This document shows, one piece after another, positions 6,603 through 14,484 of a stretch of DNA of 26,536 bases. Location of the stretch: the NCBI GenBank assembly GCA_902496775.1, contig CABVCF010000021.1, positions 1-26,536 of the forward strand, read 5' to 3'. Source of the stretch: an uncultured Collinsella sp. GTDB taxonomy: Bacteria; Actinomycetota; Coriobacteriia; Coriobacteriales; Coriobacteriaceae. Both the position numbers and the translations under genes were made by a program. Position 1 is the stretch's first letter; the number at the start of each line of letters is the position of its first letter. The notes beneath the pieces are model-generated. The model saw only the letters and a list, made by a program, of their open reading frames with translations. It did not search any database and had not been told where the DNA came from.

Positions 6603-7616
6603 ATGAAGCGCATCCTTCTCATCGCCACGGGCGGCACCATCGCATCGACCGAGGACGGCAACGGCCTCTCCCCCGCCCTGACCGGTGAGGAGCTCGCCCA
6701 GAGCGTCCCCGAGATCTCGGGCCTCTGCGAGCTCGACGTGGTGCAGCCCATGAACATCGACAGCACCAATATGCGCCCGAGCGACTGGATGCGCATCCGC
6801 GATGTCATCGTCGAAGGTTATGCCGACCACGACGGCTTCGTGATTCTGCACGGCACCGACACCATGAGCTACACCGCAGCAGCGCTTTCCTACCTGATTC
6901 AAGACAGCCTCAAGCCCATCGTGCTCACCGGCTCGCAAAAGCCCATGGGCAACCCCTTTACCGACGCCAAGCTCAATCTGTACCAGAGCCTGCTCTATGC
7001 GCTCGACGAGCATTCGCACGACGTCTCGATCGTGTTTGGCGGCGTCGCCATTGCCGGCACGCGCGCCCGCAAGCAGCGCACCATGAGCTTTAACGCGTTC
7101 ATTAGCGTCAACTATCCACCCATTGCCTACATCCGCAACGACCGCATCGTGCGCAACGGGCTCCACGGCACTCATCTGGGCGAAAACCCGGTGCGTTTCT
7201 ACGACAGTATCGACCCGCGCGTGTTTGTCCTTAAGCTGACGCCCGGCGTGAACCCGGGTATCCTGGACGCCCTAGCCGATAGCTACGATGCTGTAATTCT
7301 TGAGACCTTTGGCATTGGCGGTATTCCCGAGTTTGGCGAGTCCGGCGAGTCGTTCCAAGAGGCAATTTTCCGCTGGGTCGATTCGGGTCGCACCGTCGTT
7401 ATGACCACGCAGGTCCCCGAAGAGGGCCTCGATCTGGGCGTTTATGAGGTCGGCCGCGCTTACGCCGATCATCCGGGCATTCTGCGCGGCGATGACATGA
7501 CCACCGAAACGCTCGTGGCCAAGACCATGTGGGCACTCGGCCAGTCACGCGATGCCGCCGAAATCCAGCGCCTGTTCTACAGCCAAGTCAACCACGACCG
7601 CATCCCGATGGCGTAA
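6603..7616 (+). CDS. ansA: Type I (cytosolic) L-asparaginase
   Basis: This 337-residue enzyme hydrolyses asparagine to aspartate and ammonia. Both signature motifs are present: ATGGTIAS near residues 8-15 with Thr12, and HGTDTM with Thr85-Asp86. TGSQKP at 109-114 is also typical. There is no signal peptide, which fits the cytosolic AnsA type rather than the periplasmic type II enzyme. The start at 6603 follows AGGAA by 8 bases and places the active-site threonine at the usual position; an in-frame ATG 24 codons earlier is not supported. It is divergent from guaA and convergent with the small XRE gene, so it is probably transcribed alone. Confidence 0.93.
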   Translation: MKRILLIATGGTIASTEDGNGLSPALTGEELAQSVPEISGLCELDVVQPMNIDSTNMRPSDWMRIRDVIVEGYADHDGFVILHGTDTMSYTAAALSYLIQDSLKPIVLTGSQKPMGNPFTDAKLNLYQSLLYALDEHSHDVSIVFGGVAIAGTRARKQRTMSFNAFISVNYPPIAYIRNDRIVRNGLHGTHLGENPVRFYDSIDPRVFVLKLTPGVNPGILDALADSYDAVILETFGIGGIPEFGESGESFQEAIFRWVDSGRTVVMTTQVPEEGLDLGVYEVGRAYADHPGILRGDDMTTETLVAKTMWALGQSRDAAEIQRLFYSQVNHDRIPMA

Positions 7617-7638
7617 TTCAGTTGTCGACGGGTATCCC

Positions 7639-7857
7639 CTATTCGATACCCTCGAGAAGCTCTGACACCGTCATGCCGAGTGCGGGCGCGATCTTAAATA
7701 GAACCTTGAGCGTGAAATTTGCCGTCCCATCTTCGATTCGGTCGAGGTAGGGTCGGCTGATTCCTGTCGCCACGCAAAAATCAACCTTGGAGATACCAAG
7801 GTCCCTGCGTGTCTCTTCGACCCGCCTGCCAAGAATCTGTTTCGCACGTTCGTCCAT
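7639..7857 (-). CDS. Small XRE-family HTH regulator
   Basis: The 72-residue protein is almost entirely one Cro/C1-type helix-turn-helix. Residues 20-60 include DLGISKVDFCVATGISRPYLDRIEDG followed by FTLKVLFKIAPALGMTVSELL. It lacks an effector domain, like many autoregulators of short modules. The start ATG at 7857 has only a weak ribosome binding site. Between it and the divergent gene at 7934 lies a perfect 24-bp palindrome that includes a -10-like element on both strands, so this protein very likely represses both genes. No toxin gene is adjacent downstream, only the convergent asparaginase gene. Confidence 0.88.
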   Translation of the reverse strand: MDERAKQILGRRVEETRRDLGISKVDFCVATGISRPYLDRIEDGTANFTLKVLFKIAPALGMTVSELLEGIE

Positions 7858-7886
7858 GCAGCCGAGTTTGAAATGGAGCCGAACAT

Positions 7887-7910
7887 AAACGTAAACTATA
7901 GTTTACGTTT
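7887..7910. promoter_or_regulatory. Perfect 24-bp palindromic operator between divergent genes
   Basis: The half-site AAACGTAAACTA (7887-7898) is followed by its exact reverse complement (7899-7910). The centre ACTATAGT gives a TATAGT -10-like hexamer on each strand. Such AT-rich palindromes are typical targets of XRE dimers, and the adjacent 72-residue XRE protein is the obvious ligand. Confidence 0.75.
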
Positions 7911-7933
7911 TGACGAATACACAGGAGTTTTCT

Positions 7934-8323
7934 ATGACGGGTTCTTCGGTCCGCATGTACCGAGCCACGCTTCGCACAAACAGCGCACCGCCCAAGCTCG
8001 TCGTCGTTGAAGCTGAATGCCTTTCGCCCGATGAGCGCACAGCATTTGCATTGCTATCAAGTCGCGTCGCCGCCGTTCTGGTCCCTTGCCCGACGCAAGG
8101 TGAACTTGCCATCCAATGCCAAACGCACAGCTGCTCGCTCAATCAGGCTGCCGTAATCGCAACCAGTCAACGCGGCCTGCCGCTCCTTCTAGAAGCCGGT
8201 ATCGCACTCGCCCTTCGTGGCGCCGGATACGAAAACGAGGCCGCCGCCGACATGGTCTTTAAACCACGATCGAGCGGCGGCCTCGCAGCAGCCATTGAAT
8301 ATGCGTGCAGGCTCGTTGCCTAA
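7934..8323 (+). CDS. Hypothetical protein divergent from the XRE regulator
   Basis: The 129-residue protein is not one I recognise. It starts at ATG 7934, chosen because AGGAG lies 7 bases upstream; an in-frame TTG at 7910 would overlap the operator. It has alternating hydrophobic stretches (PKLVVVEAE, VAAVLVPCP, QAAVIAT, LPLLLEAGIALAL), suggesting a small alpha/beta domain with parallel strands. No signal peptide, membrane segment or catalytic motif is evident. Its promoter region overlaps the 24-bp palindrome, so it is probably controlled by the XRE protein. It ends 9 bases from the convergent DUF1648 gene. Confidence 0.7.
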   Translation: MTGSSVRMYRATLRTNSAPPKLVVVEAECLSPDERTAFALLSSRVAAVLVPCPTQGELAIQCQTHSCSLNQAAVIATSQRGLPLLLEAGIALALRGAGYENEAAADMVFKPRSSGGLAAAIEYACRLVA

Positions 8324-8332
8324 AAGGACAAG

Positions 8333-8716
8333 CTAGAAACCAAAGCCAAAGCCCGTTCCGGTAATCGCCGAGTACATAAAGTAAACGTTGACCACGTTGA
8401 GGAACACACCCGTGATGCAACCGTTGCGCAGGTAACGCTCGCATACGATGCGCGCCATGGCGGCGGAATCATCATTGTTTTTAGCCTGGCGTCCTGCCGT
8501 AAAGTACGTCGCCACGCTCAGCAGCAGGTTGAGCACCGGCAGTGCCAGCAACTCGTAGCTCTTGCCCCAGCGCGTCACCTCGCCGGCGGCATTAAACTTC
8601 GTTGCCACCTCGGGACCAATGTTGGGGATCACAAACGCCGCTACCACCAGCGGAAGCACTGCAAGCACCAGCAGCGCGATGCCCATGTAGCCGGCTTTTT
8701 TTCCATATTTAAACAT
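8333..8716 (-). CDS. DUF1648 membrane protein
   Basis: The 127-residue protein begins with a hydrophobic segment at about residues 10-32. The DUF1648 hallmark follows, a short extracytoplasmic-type stretch with PNIGPEVATKFNAAGEVTRW. Two more membrane segments lie near 52-72 and 100-120. DUF1648 occurs in small membrane proteins and in SdpI-type immunity proteins, but the C-terminal SdpI part is not evident here. The start at 8716 has AAGGA upstream and lies 11 bases after the ychF stop, so the two are probably co-transcribed. Its function is unknown, and the C-terminal GTGFGFGF tail is unusual. Confidence 0.8.
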   Translation of the reverse strand: MFKYGKKAGYMGIALLVLAVLPLVVAAFVIPNIGPEVATKFNAAGEVTRWGKSYELLALPVLNLLLSVATYFTAGRQAKNNDDSAAMARIVCERYLRNGCITGVFLNVVNVYFMYSAITGTGFGFGF

Positions 8717-8727
8717 GTGCGTCGTCC

Positions 8728-9804
8728 TTACACGTTAAAGCGGAAGTGCACGACGTCGCCATCGGCCATGACATAGTCCTTGCCCTCAATACGCAGCTTG
8801 CCGGCGGCCTTGGCGCCCTGCTCGCCGCCGAGCTCGATGTAGTCGTCATAGCCAATGACCTCGGCCTTAATAAAGCCGCGCTCAAAGTCGGTGTGGATGA
8901 CACCGGCGGCCTGCGGGGCGGTCGCGCCCTGACGCACCGTCCAGGCCTTGACCTCCATCTCGCCGGCCGTAAAGAACGACTGCAGGCCGAGCAGCTTGTA
9001 GGCAGCCTGAGCGAGCACGTCCAGGCCGGGCTGCTCCAGGCCCAGGCTCTCCAGGTAGTCGGCAGCGTCCTCGGAATCGAGCTCGGAAAGCTCGGCCTCG
9101 ATCTTGGCGCAGATAGGCAACGGCTTGACGCCGTCGATGGGCGCCAGATCGTCGTTGAGCATATCCTCGTCCACGTTGGCCACATACAGGATGGGCTTCA
9201 TAGTGAGCAGGAACAGACCCTTGGCGGCGGCACGCTCCTCGTCGGTCATCTCCATGGATGCGGCGCGCTTGCCCTCGTTGAGCCAGGCGAGCAGACGCTT
9301 GGCCACCTCGAACTTGGGCATGAGCTCCTTGTCGCGCTTGGCCTCCTTCTCGAGCTTGGGCAGCTGCTTCTCGAGCGTTCCCATATCGGCCAGGATGAGC
9401 TCGGTCATGATGGTGTCGGCATCGCCGACAGGATCGACGAACTCGCCCGTGCGGCCCACCTCACGCATGACGTTGGGGTCCTTAAAGTAGCGCACGACCT
9501 CACAGATGGCATCGGTCTCGCGGATGTTTGCCAAGAACTGGTTGCCCAGGCCCTCGCCCTCGTTGGCACCCTTCACCAGGCCTGCGATGTCGACGAACTC
9601 GACCGTAGCCGGCACAATGCGGCCCGGGTTGACGATGTCGGCGAGCTTTTGCAGGCGGCTATCGGGCACGTCGACGATACCCACGTTGGGGTCGATCGTG
9701 GCGAACGGGTAGTTGGCGGCAAGGCCGGTCTTTTTGGTAAGCGCGGTGAACAGCGTCGACTTGCCCACGTTGGGCAGGCCCACGATACCGATGGAAAGGG
9801 ACAC
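8728..9804 (-). CDS. ychF: Redox-regulated ATPase/GTPase YchF (Obg family)
   Basis: This 358-residue protein is a universally conserved, ribosome-associated P-loop NTPase that prefers ATP. It shows G1 GLPNVGKS (residues 9-16), the switch region ANYPFATIDPNVGIV, the G3 region DIAGLVKGANEGEGLGNQF, and a degenerate G4 (YVANVDE) that is normal for YchF. The C-terminal TGS domain ends in YVMADGDVVHFRFNV. I chose the GTG at 9804 because AAGGAG lies 5 bases upstream and the protein then begins MSLSIGIVGLPN, as expected. The open frame continues far upstream, but that extension is not family sequence. Confidence 0.95.
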   Translation of the reverse strand: MSLSIGIVGLPNVGKSTLFTALTKKTGLAANYPFATIDPNVGIVDVPDSRLQKLADIVNPGRIVPATVEFVDIAGLVKGANEGEGLGNQFLANIRETDAICEVVRYFKDPNVMREVGRTGEFVDPVGDADTIMTELILADMGTLEKQLPKLEKEAKRDKELMPKFEVAKRLLAWLNEGKRAASMEMTDEERAAAKGLFLLTMKPILYVANVDEDMLNDDLAPIDGVKPLPICAKIEAELSELDSEDAADYLESLGLEQPGLDVLAQAAYKLLGLQSFFTAGEMEVKAWTVRQGATAPQAAGVIHTDFERGFIKAEVIGYDDYIELGGEQGAKAAGKLRIEGKDYVMADGDVVHFRFNV

Positions 9805-9847
9805 GACAGCTCCTTTTGGTACAGGTACTTCAAACTGTATAAGTATA

Positions 9848-9891
9848 GCGCCGCCGCAGCATCCGGGCGAATCCGGACACCGCGGCGGCGC
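9848..9891 (-). terminator. Large GC hairpin between the GH4 gene and ychF
   Basis: GCGCCGCCGC (9848-9857) pairs perfectly with 9882-9891 and encloses a second stem TCCGG/CCGGA. It lies after the GH4 stop and may end that transcript. On the reverse strand it is followed by TATACTTATA rather than a clean U tract, so it is weak as an intrinsic terminator. The TATACT could instead serve as a ychF -10 element. Confidence 0.45.
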
Positions 9892-9931
9892 AAATGAAGC
9901 AGAGATGCGTGAGAGTTCGAGACAGTAGTCC

Positions 9932-11275
9932 TTACTTAAGCTCGGGCCAGAAATCCTTGTTGGCCTCGATGAGCTCGTCCAGGATCTGCTTGGCAACGCT
10001 TGCCGAAGGAATGGTCTTGGAGAGCGTGAGCGCCTGCCAGAGCTTCTGGTAGCTGCCCTCGACCCAAGCCTGGACAACGAGCTTCTCGACGGAAACCTGC
10101 TGCTCCATCAGGCCCTTCTGGAACTGCGGAATCGGGCCCTGGCAGATCTTCTCAAAGCCGTTGGAACCGACGATGCAAGGCACCTCGACCATGGCCGTCG
10201 GGTCGAAGTTGGGCACAGCGCCATCGTTGGGGACGATCAGCAGGAAGCGCTCGAGCGTGTTCTCGGCCAGTGCGCAGGCAAGGTCGACGATGTAGTTGGC
10301 ATGTACATCCGGCTCAAAGCCGCCGTCCTTGGCAGTACCCTTGGCGATGATGTCGCGGCAAGCGCCAAAGACCTTCTTCTCGCGGCCGTCCATAACCTCA
10401 TTGGCGCGAGTGTAGTTGGGGTCAGACGTCTCGACGACATAGTCCGGGTACAGGTAATACTTGAGGTAGGTATTGGGAATCGTCTCGGGATCGACAGCAT
10501 AGACATCCTTGGCCTTGCCGAAGGTGTGAATCCAGCTCTCCTCGACATGCTGCTCCTTACCGGCCTCGTGCTCGATGCCGTCCAGGTAGCCGTTCTTAGC
10601 CATGTGCTCCTTAATCTGCGGCATGAGGTCGTTGCCGTCCTTGTCGTAGATCTTGCTCCACCAACCAAAGTGGTTGAGGCCGTAGTAGCTATACTGCAGC
10701 TCGCGACGATCCTTGATGCCGCACATACGGCTCATCTTATCCATAAGGTCGATCGGCATGTCGCAGATGTTGATGATGCGGCTGTTGGGGCGTAGCACGC
10801 GGCAGGCCTCGGCGACGATGGCCGCGGGGTTGGAGTAGTTGAGCATCCAGGCGTTGGGGCTGTACTTCTCCATGTAGTCGAGGATCTCGATGACGCCGCC
10901 GATGGAGCGCATGCCGTAGGCGATACCGCCGGCACCGCAGGTCTCTTGGCCAACGCAGCCGTACTTGAGGGGGATCTTCTCGTCGAGCTCGCGCATAGCG
11001 TACAGGCCAACGCGGATGTGAGCGAGGACGAAGTCAGTACCGGTAAAAGCGGTTTCGGGGTCGGTGGTGTAGTTGAACTCAACCTCGGGGGCGTTCTCGT
11101 GGAAGTAGATCTCGCAGGCCTTGGCCACGGTCTCCTGGCGCTCGGCGTTGTTGTCGTAGAAGGTCACCTTGTTGACCGGGAAGCGGTCGCGCTCCTCAAG
11201 CAGCATCAGAGCGATGCCCGGAGTGAAGGTAGAGCCACCGCCGGCAATGGTCACGGCATAGTTTTTCTTGGACAT
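9932..11275 (-). CDS. glvA: GH4 6-phospho-alpha-glucosidase
   Basis: The 447-residue protein is a glycoside hydrolase family 4 enzyme. It cleaves alpha-glucoside 6-phosphates by an NAD+- and Mn2+-dependent redox-elimination mechanism in the cytosol. The NAD site is AGGGST (residues 11-16). Residues matching the known GlvA active site appear at the same numbers: Glu111 in GQETCGAGG, Cys171-Asp172 in CDMP, and His202 in NHFGW. The CDMP form marks alpha- rather than beta-specific members. The start at 11275 has AGGAGG 6 bases upstream. It lies downstream of the PTS EIICB gene on the same strand, with a hairpin in the 154-base gap, so imported sugar phosphate is its likely substrate (maltose-, isomaltulose- or glucosyl-polyol-type). 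Confidence 0.92.
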   Translation of the reverse strand: MSKKNYAVTIAGGGSTFTPGIALMLLEERDRFPVNKVTFYDNNAERQETVAKACEIYFHENAPEVEFNYTTDPETAFTGTDFVLAHIRVGLYAMRELDEKIPLKYGCVGQETCGAGGIAYGMRSIGGVIEILDYMEKYSPNAWMLNYSNPAAIVAEACRVLRPNSRIINICDMPIDLMDKMSRMCGIKDRRELQYSYYGLNHFGWWSKIYDKDGNDLMPQIKEHMAKNGYLDGIEHEAGKEQHVEESWIHTFGKAKDVYAVDPETIPNTYLKYYLYPDYVVETSDPNYTRANEVMDGREKKVFGACRDIIAKGTAKDGGFEPDVHANYIVDLACALAENTLERFLLIVPNDGAVPNFDPTAMVEVPCIVGSNGFEKICQGPIPQFQKGLMEQQVSVEKLVVQAWVEGSYQKLWQALTLSKTIPSASVAKQILDELIEANKDFWPELK

Positions 11276-11371
11276 GATGTCCTCCTCATTCTGGCCGCTT
11301 GCTCAATCCATCCCCGCACGCGGCCTGTACGGTTTGGAATTGTTACCTAGAAGTGGAGTTTTTATCTCTAG

Positions 11372-11411
11372 AATCGGCCTTGCGGTGCATACCGGCTCTG
11401 CAAGGCCGATT
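11372..11411 (-). other. Intercistronic stem-loop between EIICB and GH4
   Basis: AATCGGCCTTGC (11372-11383) pairs perfectly over 12 bp with 11400-11411, with a 16-base loop that can itself fold. No U tract follows on the reverse strand, so partial termination, processing or 3'-end stabilisation of the upstream EIICB message is more likely than full termination. Confidence 0.6.
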
Positions 11412-11429
11412 GTTTCGATGGACGATGGT

Positions 11430-13037
11430 TTACAGAAGACTCTCGAACTTCAGAAGACTCTCGAACTTCTCGCGAACCTGCGGGACGGTAAGGCCGATGA
11501 TGACCTGGATTGACTGACCTTGGACCACCAAGCCATGCGTACCGATCGCCTTGAAGGAAGCCTCGGGTGCAACGACGCTCTTGTCCTTGACGTTAACGCG
11601 CAGACGGGTAGCGCAGTTAATTACATCGATGATGTTATCCGCGCCACCGAGTAGATCAAGGATGTTCTCGGCAAGCACCAAGCGCTCATCATCTTTACTC
11701 TGGGCGACCGATTTGCCAGCAGCACCGCCCTGCTTTTGCTTGTAGTCGGCCTTGGACTTGAGCTCGACCTCAACATCGTCATCCTCGCGACCGGGGGTCT
11801 TAAAGTCGAACTTGACGATCAGGAAACGGAAGACCACGACCCAAAGAGCGGTAAAGCACAGACCGACAAGGATGGAGATGGCGTACTGCAGACCATGTGC
11901 GGCCCAAAGGGGCAGCCAGTCCCACGAGAGCATCGAGATGATGCCGCCGTCGAAGATGCCCACGACGCCAAGGAGGTTTTGAGCCATGCAGCCAAGCGCT
12001 CCGAGCACGCAGTGGACGACGAACAGGCCAGGCGCGATGAACAGGAAGGTGAAGTCAAGCGGCTCGGTAATACCGCAAAGCATAGCGGTAAGGGTGACCG
12101 GAATCAGCAGAGCCTTGACGCGCTGCTTGCGCTCGGGTTTGGCGGTCATATAAAACGCAATGGCGACGCCAAGCGAGCCGAAGACCTTAGTCCAACCAGG
12201 GCAGGTATAGGCAGCCCAGGGTGCGGCATCCTTAAGAGCAATGCTCGGATCGGCAGCCAGTTGGGGCAGGATGTTAGCCCAAGCGGCAAAGATGCCGCCA
12301 TTGACCGCCGCGTTGTCGTAATAGAACGGCGTATAGATAAAGTGGTGAAGGCCTGTAGGAATCAGCACGCGCTCGAAGAAAGCAAAGACGCCAACGCCGA
12401 ACGTACCGGCGGAAAGGATGAATCCCTGGAAGGCGGAGATAGCAGCCTGAACATGCGGCCACACCAGGCAGGCGATAAGAGCGACCGGAACCATAACGAA
12501 GAAACCGATCATATAGATGAACACGGAGCCCGAGAACACGCCCAGCCACTCAGGAAGTTCGGTGTCGAAGAACTTGTTATGCAGCATCGTGGCGATACCA
12601 GAGATAATGAGCGCGCCCATGATGCCCATATCAAGCGTTTTGATGCTTGCGATAGTGGCAAGACCAGTACCACTGCCCGCCTCGACAGAGTAGTCAACAC
12701 CAAAGACAGGGCCCCACTGCCCCAAGATTGTGCTTACAAAGTAGTTGAAGGTAAGGTAGATGGCCAAAGCCTCCATGCAGCAGCGAGCGTTCTGCTTGTT
12801 CGCGAGCGAGATTGGCAACGCTACGCAAAACAGCAACGGCATCTGGTTAAAGAGCGTCCAACCACCCTGGAGCAGCACATTCCAGCAATCAAACCAAAGA
12901 TGACCCGCTGTGGCCATCTCGCCAAAGATCGCCTCGGTGGTAAACAACGTACCCAGGCCGACGACGATTCCGGAAAATGCGAAAAGAATTGCAGGCGTGT
13001 ACATTGCACCGCCGAAACGTTGTATCTTTTGCATCAT
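11430..13037 (-). CDS. PTS alpha-glucoside/maltose-type EIICB transporter
   Basis: The 535-residue protein is a glucose-superfamily PTS permease that imports and phosphorylates its sugar. The IIC domain (about residues 8-410) has around ten membrane segments and the conserved GITEP motif at 322-326. A charged linker (415-450) leads to the IIB domain, whose phosphorylated cysteine is Cys475 in INCATRLR. There is no IIA domain, so a IIA partner must be encoded elsewhere. The ATG at 13037 is preceded by GAGGGGG at a longish 10-base spacing; more upstream starts add a non-family basic extension. The C-terminus carries a perfect 18-bp tandem duplication. Substrate specificity (maltose, isomaltulose, other alpha-glucosides) is inferred from the adjacent GH4 enzyme. 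Confidence 0.92.
   Translation of the reverse strand: MMQKIQRFGGAMYTPAILFAFSGIVVGLGTLFTTEAIFGEMATAGHLWFDCWNVLLQGGWTLFNQMPLLFCVALPISLANKQNARCCMEALAIYLTFNYFVSTILGQWGPVFGVDYSVEAGSGTGLATIASIKTLDMGIMGALIISGIATMLHNKFFDTELPEWLGVFSGSVFIYMIGFFVMVPVALIACLVWPHVQAAISAFQGFILSAGTFGVGVFAFFERVLIPTGLHHFIYTPFYYDNAAVNGGIFAAWANILPQLAADPSIALKDAAPWAAYTCPGWTKVFGSLGVAIAFYMTAKPERKQRVKALLIPVTLTAMLCGITEPLDFTFLFIAPGLFVVHCVLGALGCMAQNLLGVVGIFDGGIISMLSWDWLPLWAAHGLQYAISILVGLCFTALWVVVFRFLIVKFDFKTPGREDDDVEVELKSKADYKQKQGGAAGKSVAQSKDDERLVLAENILDLLGGADNIIDVINCATRLRVNVKDKSVVAPEASFKAIGTHGLVVQGQSIQVIIGLTVPQVREKFESLLKFESLL
11433..11468. repeat. Perfect 18-bp tandem duplication at the end of the EIICB gene
   Basis: The units at 11433-11450 and 11451-11468 are identical. 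The duplication keeps frame and makes the protein end in KFESLLKFESLL. A single unit would give the simpler end KFESLL, so this looks like a recent replication slippage event. Confidence 0.9.
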
Positions 13038-13181
13038 GACGGGGAATCCCCCTCTCTTCATTCGGAGCGACTGCGGTTTTGGCTTCACTCGAGACCGCAG
13101 ACGCGCCGTTTGCGTGTACCTCGTGCAATAGGACGGGTGGGCCCGCTTCCCTGACTTCTTGCACTTACGTTTTATCACATC

Positions 13182-13197
13182 ACTTATCTATACAAGT
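13182..13197 (-). promoter_or_regulatory. GntR-type operator candidate near the EIICB promoter
   Basis: The reverse strand reads ACTTGTATAGATAAGT, an imperfect palindrome with ACTT/AAGT arms. It resembles TreR/HutC-subfamily sites and shares TATAGA with the stronger site at 13330-13347. It probably mediates control of the leftward transport operon. Confidence 0.45.
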
Positions 13198-13217
13198 TAG
13201 CATTAATACTACGGTCG

Positions 13218-13247
13218 GTAAACGGTTGATTATTGGCCGTAAACGGT
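13218..13247. repeat. Two 9-bp direct repeats two helical turns apart
   Basis: GTAAACGGT occurs at 13218-13226 and 13239-13247, exactly 21 bp apart. The rest of 13038-13393 is an AT-rich intergenic control region without a gene. The spacing suggests cooperative binding of a second regulator, such as a catabolite-type factor, on one face of the helix. Confidence 0.4.
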
Positions 13248-13312
13248 ATATGTCCAGTATTTCGCCTGCTAAATCTAACATAGCTGATTGCTGCATTTTA
13301 AATTTCTTTTCT

Positions 13313-13326
13313 ACTTGTCTAGATGT
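13313..13326. promoter_or_regulatory. Second GntR-like site upstream of the dehydrogenase promoter
   Basis: ACTTGTCTAGATGT has a palindromic TCTAGA core and is close to the TTGTCTAGACAA type of site used by GntR/HutC regulators. It lies 4 bases before the stronger inverted repeat at 13330-13347. Confidence 0.4.
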
Positions 13327-13328
13327 GC

Positions 13329-13357
13329 TTGTCTATATCTATAGACATGCCTATACT
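13329..13357 (+). promoter_or_regulatory. Dehydrogenase promoter with operator inside the spacer
   Basis: TTGTCT (13329-13334) and TATACT (13352-13357) are 17 bases apart. The inverted repeat TGTCTATA (13330-13337) / TATAGACA (13340-13347) covers most of the -35 and spacer. A bound GntR regulator would block RNA polymerase directly. Confidence 0.7.
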
Positions 13358-13393
13358 TCATTACAACATTCACCGCTACGTTAAGGAGTCACC

Positions 13394-14419
13394 ATGAAAA
13401 GCGCGGTCTTCTATGGAAAGCACGACCTCAGAGTCGAGGAATCGGCAAAGCCGGCCGTGGGCAGGCGCGACGTTCTGATCAACGTCAAAGCTTGCGGCGT
13501 CTGCGGTACCGACGTTCATATCTATGAAGGCGACAAGGGTGCAGCCGACGTTACCCCGCCCACGATCCTTGGTCATGAGTTTGCGGGCGTTGTCGAGGCC
13601 GTGGGCAGCGACGTCGCTGGCTTTAAACCGGGCGATCGCGTGTGCATCGACCCAAACCATCCCTGCGGCTGCTGCGAACCCTGCCGCGACGGAATCAACC
13701 ACTACTGCGAGCATATGACCGGTTACGGCACCACCGTTAACGGCGGCTTTGCCGAGTACTGCTCCGTCGATATGCAGCAAGTCTACAAGTTGGGCGATCA
13801 CACCAGCTTTGAGCAGGGTGCTATGACCGAGCCCGTCGCCTGCTGCCTGCACGGCATCGATATGTGCAACATCAAGCCCGGCAGCACAGTTGTCGTTATC
13901 GGCGGTGGCATGATCGGTCTGCTCATGATGCAGCTTGCTAAAAACGCCGGCGCCACCAAGGTTGTCTTGCTCGAGCCCGTCGAAGGCAAGCGCGAGGTTG
14001 CGCTCAAACTCGGCGCCGACCTGGCAATTGATTCCATCCACGAGGATGTCCCGGCCCGCCTGAAGCAGGAGGGCGTCGGCAACGTCGATGTCGTTATCGA
14101 GTGTGTTGGCAAGCCCGTCACCATCGAGCAGGCCATCCAGATCGCCGGCCACAAGGCTACGGTCATGATGTTCGGCCTCACCAAGCCCGATGAGACAATC
14201 ACCGTCAAGCCCTTCGAGGTCTTCCAGAAGGAGCTTGTGCTTACCTCGTCCTACATCAACCCTTATACGCAGCGTCGCGCGCTCGAGCTCATCGACTCTG
14301 GCAGGCTCGACGTATCCTCGATGGTCGCCAAGGTGGCTTCCCTCGACGAACTCGGCGCCATCCTGTCAGACCCAGCTCTGCGTGCCATGGGTAAATATAT
14401 AATCGACCCCAGCAAGTAA
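13394..14419 (+). CDS. Zinc-dependent alcohol/polyol dehydrogenase (MDR family)
   Basis: The 341-residue protein is a medium-chain dehydrogenase of the sorbitol/threonine dehydrogenase type. Catalytic zinc residues are Cys37 in GVCGTD and His61-Glu62 in GHEFAG. The structural zinc cysteines lie in the cluster at 91-105 (including Cys94, Cys97 and Cys105). The NAD site is GGGMIG at 170-175. The start at 13394 follows AAGGAG by 5 bases. It is divergent from the PTS/GH4 operon and followed by the GntR regulator gene, with a shared operator region. A role in oxidising a polyol released from a glucosyl-polyol phosphate is my inference; sorbitol, galactitol or threonine are other possible substrates. 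Confidence 0.9.
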   Translation: MKSAVFYGKHDLRVEESAKPAVGRRDVLINVKACGVCGTDVHIYEGDKGAADVTPPTILGHEFAGVVEAVGSDVAGFKPGDRVCIDPNHPCGCCEPCRDGINHYCEHMTGYGTTVNGGFAEYCSVDMQQVYKLGDHTSFEQGAMTEPVACCLHGIDMCNIKPGSTVVVIGGGMIGLLMMQLAKNAGATKVVLLEPVEGKREVALKLGADLAIDSIHEDVPARLKQEGVGNVDVVIECVGKPVTIEQAIQIAGHKATVMMFGLTKPDETITVKPFEVFQKELVLTSSYINPYTQRRALELIDSGRLDVSSMVAKVASLDELGAILSDPALRAMGKYIIDPSK

Positions 14420-14432
14420 ATCGATCGACACC

Positions 14433-14464
14433 TGCGCGAGCGGTCCTCATCCACCGCTCGCGCA
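14433..14464 (+). other. Intercistronic 12-bp stem-loop between dehydrogenase and regulator genes
   Basis: TGCGCGAGCGGT (14433-14444) pairs perfectly with 14453-14464 around an 8-base loop. No U tract follows, so it is not a standard terminator. It may limit expression of the downstream regulator or protect the upstream message. Confidence 0.6.
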
Positions 14465-14484
14465 CTCAGCTCTAGGAGACCGTC

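Noticed and set aside
7630..7651. Stem-loop GGGTATC/GATACCC between ansA and the XRE gene considered as a bidirectional terminator.
   Set aside because: The stem is only 7 bp with no T tract on either side, and it overlaps the XRE coding end.
8746..9897. Long forward open frame opposite ychF.
   Set aside because: Antisense shadow; ychF motifs are complete on the reverse strand.
9805..10077. Upstream in-frame extension of ychF by about 91 codons.
   Set aside because: The GTG at 9804 has a well-placed AAGGAG and yields the family N-terminus; the extension is not YchF-like.
11736..13154. Long forward open frame opposite the PTS EIICB gene.
   Set aside because: Antisense shadow with an implausibly charged composition.
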